From: Pelecanus crispus
Lineage: Eukaryota; Chordata; Aves; Pelecaniformes; Pelecanidae
Length of the DNA stretch: 64,000 nt
Direction: 5' to 3'
Assembly: GCF_030463565.1 (NCBI RefSeq)
Contig: NC_134643.1
Span: 215,564,583-215,628,582 of the forward strand
In this document: positions 62,395 to 64,000 of the stretch, piece by piece
Layout of the letters: every line of letters starts with the position of its first letter
Position numbering within the stretch: the first letter of the stretch is position 1
Position numbers and translations under genes: made by a program
Notes under the pieces: model-generated
What the model saw: only the letters and a program-made list of their open reading frames with translations
Database searches by the model: none
What the model was told of the DNA's origin: nothing

Positions 62395-64000
62395 GGTGGT
62401 ACTGCCCTGACTGAGGTACTCAACAACTTTTTTGCCTCAGTCTTCACTGGCAACCTCTCTCCTCTCCCCTCCCGAGTCAATGGACCGCAAGTTGGGGAGC
62501 AGGGGGGTAAAGCCCCTCCCACTGTAAGGGAAGATCAGGTTTGAGACCACCTGAGGAACCTGAATGTACACAAGTCTATGGGAACTGATGAGATGCATCC
62601 CAGAGTCCTGAGGGAATTGACTGACGTAGTTGCCAAGACACTCTCCGTGATATTTGAAAAGTCATGACAGTCAGGTGAAGTCCCTGGTGACTGGAGGAAG
62701 AGAAATGTTGTGCCCATTTTTAAAAAGGGAATAAAAGAGGACCTTAGGAACTACCGACCTGTCAGCCTCACCTCTGTGCCTGGGAAGATCATGGAACAGA
62801 TCCTCCTAGAAGCTATGCTCAAGCACATGGAGGACAGGGAGGTGTTTCGAGATAACCAGCACGGATTCACCAAGCGCAAGTCCTGCCTGCCTAACCTAGT
62901 GGCATTCTATGAAGGAGTGACTGCATCAGCGGACAAGGGAAAAGCAACTGATGTCATCTATTTGGACTTCCATAAAGCTTTTGACACAGTCCTCCACAGC
63001 ATCCTTCTCTCAAAATTGAGGAGATATGGATTTGATGGGTGGACTGTTTGGTGAATAAGGACTTGGTTAGATGGTCGCATCCAAAGGGTAGTGGTCAACA
63101 GCTCAATGTCCAAATGGAGACTGGTGACGAGTGGAGTCCCTCAGGGGTCTGTACTGGGACCTGTGCTATTTAACATCTTCATCAATGACATAGACAGTGG
63201 GATCGAGTGCACCCTCAGCAAGTTTGCAGATGACACCAAGCTGAGTGGTGCAGTTGACACGCCAGGAGGACGAGATGTCATCCAGAGGGACCTGGACAAG
63301 CTGGAGAGGTGGGCCTGTGTGAACCTCATGAGGTTCAACAAGGCCAAGTGCAAGGTCCTGCACCTGGGACGGGGCAACTCCCGATATCAATACAGGCTGG
63401 GGGATGAAGGGATTGAGAGCAGCCCTGAGGAGAAGGACTTGGGGGTACTGGTGGATGAAAAGCTGGACATGAGTCAACAATGTGCGCTTGCAGCCCAGAA
63501 AGCCAACCGTATCCTGGGCTGCATCCAAAGCAGCATGGCCAGCAGGTCGAGGGAGGTGATTCTGCCCCTCTGCTCTGCTCTGGTGAGACCTCACCTGCAG
63601 TGCTGCGTCCAGCTCTGGAGCCCTCAGCACAAGAAGGACATGGACCTGCTGGAGTGGGTCCAGAGGAGGGCCACCAAAATGATCCGAGGGCTGGAGCACC
63701 TCTCCTACGAGGCCAGGCTGAGAGAGTTGGGGTTGTTCAGCCTGGAGAAGAGAAGGCTGCGGGGAGACCTTAGTGCGGCCTTTCGGTACTTAAAGGGGGC
63801 CTCACAGGAAGGACGGGGAGAATCTTTTGAGCAAGGGCTGTTGTGACAGGACAAGGAGTAATGGTTTTAAACTAAAGGAAGGTAGATTTAGACTGGATAT
63901 AAGGAAGAAATTTTTCACAATGAGGGTGGTGAGGCACTGGAACAGGTTGCCCAGAGAGGCAGTGGAGGCCCCATCCCTGGCAACATTCCAGGTCAGGTTG
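62395..64000 (+). mobile_element. CR1 LINE ORF2 reverse transcriptase and 3' UTR, runs off window
   Basis: The copy starts in the linker before the polymerase (LTEVLNNFFASVFTGNLS) and covers the whole reverse-transcriptase domain: [65 protein letters not shown], the catalytic FADD at 63223-63234, then the C-terminal part to 63846 and the 3' UTR. One frame is preserved throughout but is broken by TGA codons at 62542, 62665 and 63052, so it is dead. At 64000 it is still about 100-200 bp short of the expected tail. It lies in sense orientation in SLC36A4 intron 6. Confidence 0.9.

Overview
This is vertebrate, almost certainly avian, nuclear DNA. The evidence is many CR1 LINE fragments with the typical 3' tail of repeated ATTCTATG units, ERV-L-type LTRs with 5-bp target duplications, short introns with GT-AG ends, and one recognisable protein-coding gene inside a sea of non-coding sequence. 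The abundance of two LTR families (called LTR-A and LTR-B here) suggests a non-galliform bird. That last point is inference.

The only gene I can support is the 5' third of SLC36A4 (PAT4, a neutral amino-acid transporter) on the + strand. Exon 1 lies at 34871-34898 in a CpG island of about 1.1 kb that carries an NRF1-type palindrome and a GC box. Exons 2-6 lie at 51809-56815. All six exons join in frame through consensus splice sites to give 171 residues: a cytosolic N-tail and the first three transmembrane segments. The remaining exons (roughly 330 residues) lie beyond position 64000, so intron 6 is longer than 7.1 kb.

Positions 1-34000, upstream of the gene, hold no gene I can recognise. 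They are repeats and unique sequence: a composite ERV insertion (4688-6051), three solo LTR-A copies (14022-14574, 18628-19192, 23083-23648), an LTR-B split into two oppositely oriented halves (25815-27007), and several CR1 fragments. One CR1 fragment (21315-22460) keeps an uninterrupted reverse-transcriptase frame. Another (16383-17014) has a 60-bp CR1 tail nested inside it with an 8-bp target duplication.

Intron 1 (16.9 kb) contains another LTR-A (41374-41967), a decayed ERV-L-like provirus with inverted ends (42129-44536), a head-to-head pair of CR1 copies (45254-46160), a CR1 endonuclease-domain piece (47049-47440) and a full-ended LTR-B (49564-50453). Intron 6 ends in a CR1 that runs off the window.

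I found no new molecular system. The most interesting material is the rearranged retroelements: insertions whose ends come from two LTR families or are inverted yet share a target duplication, and an inverted LTR segment bounded by a 24-bp perfect inverted repeat.
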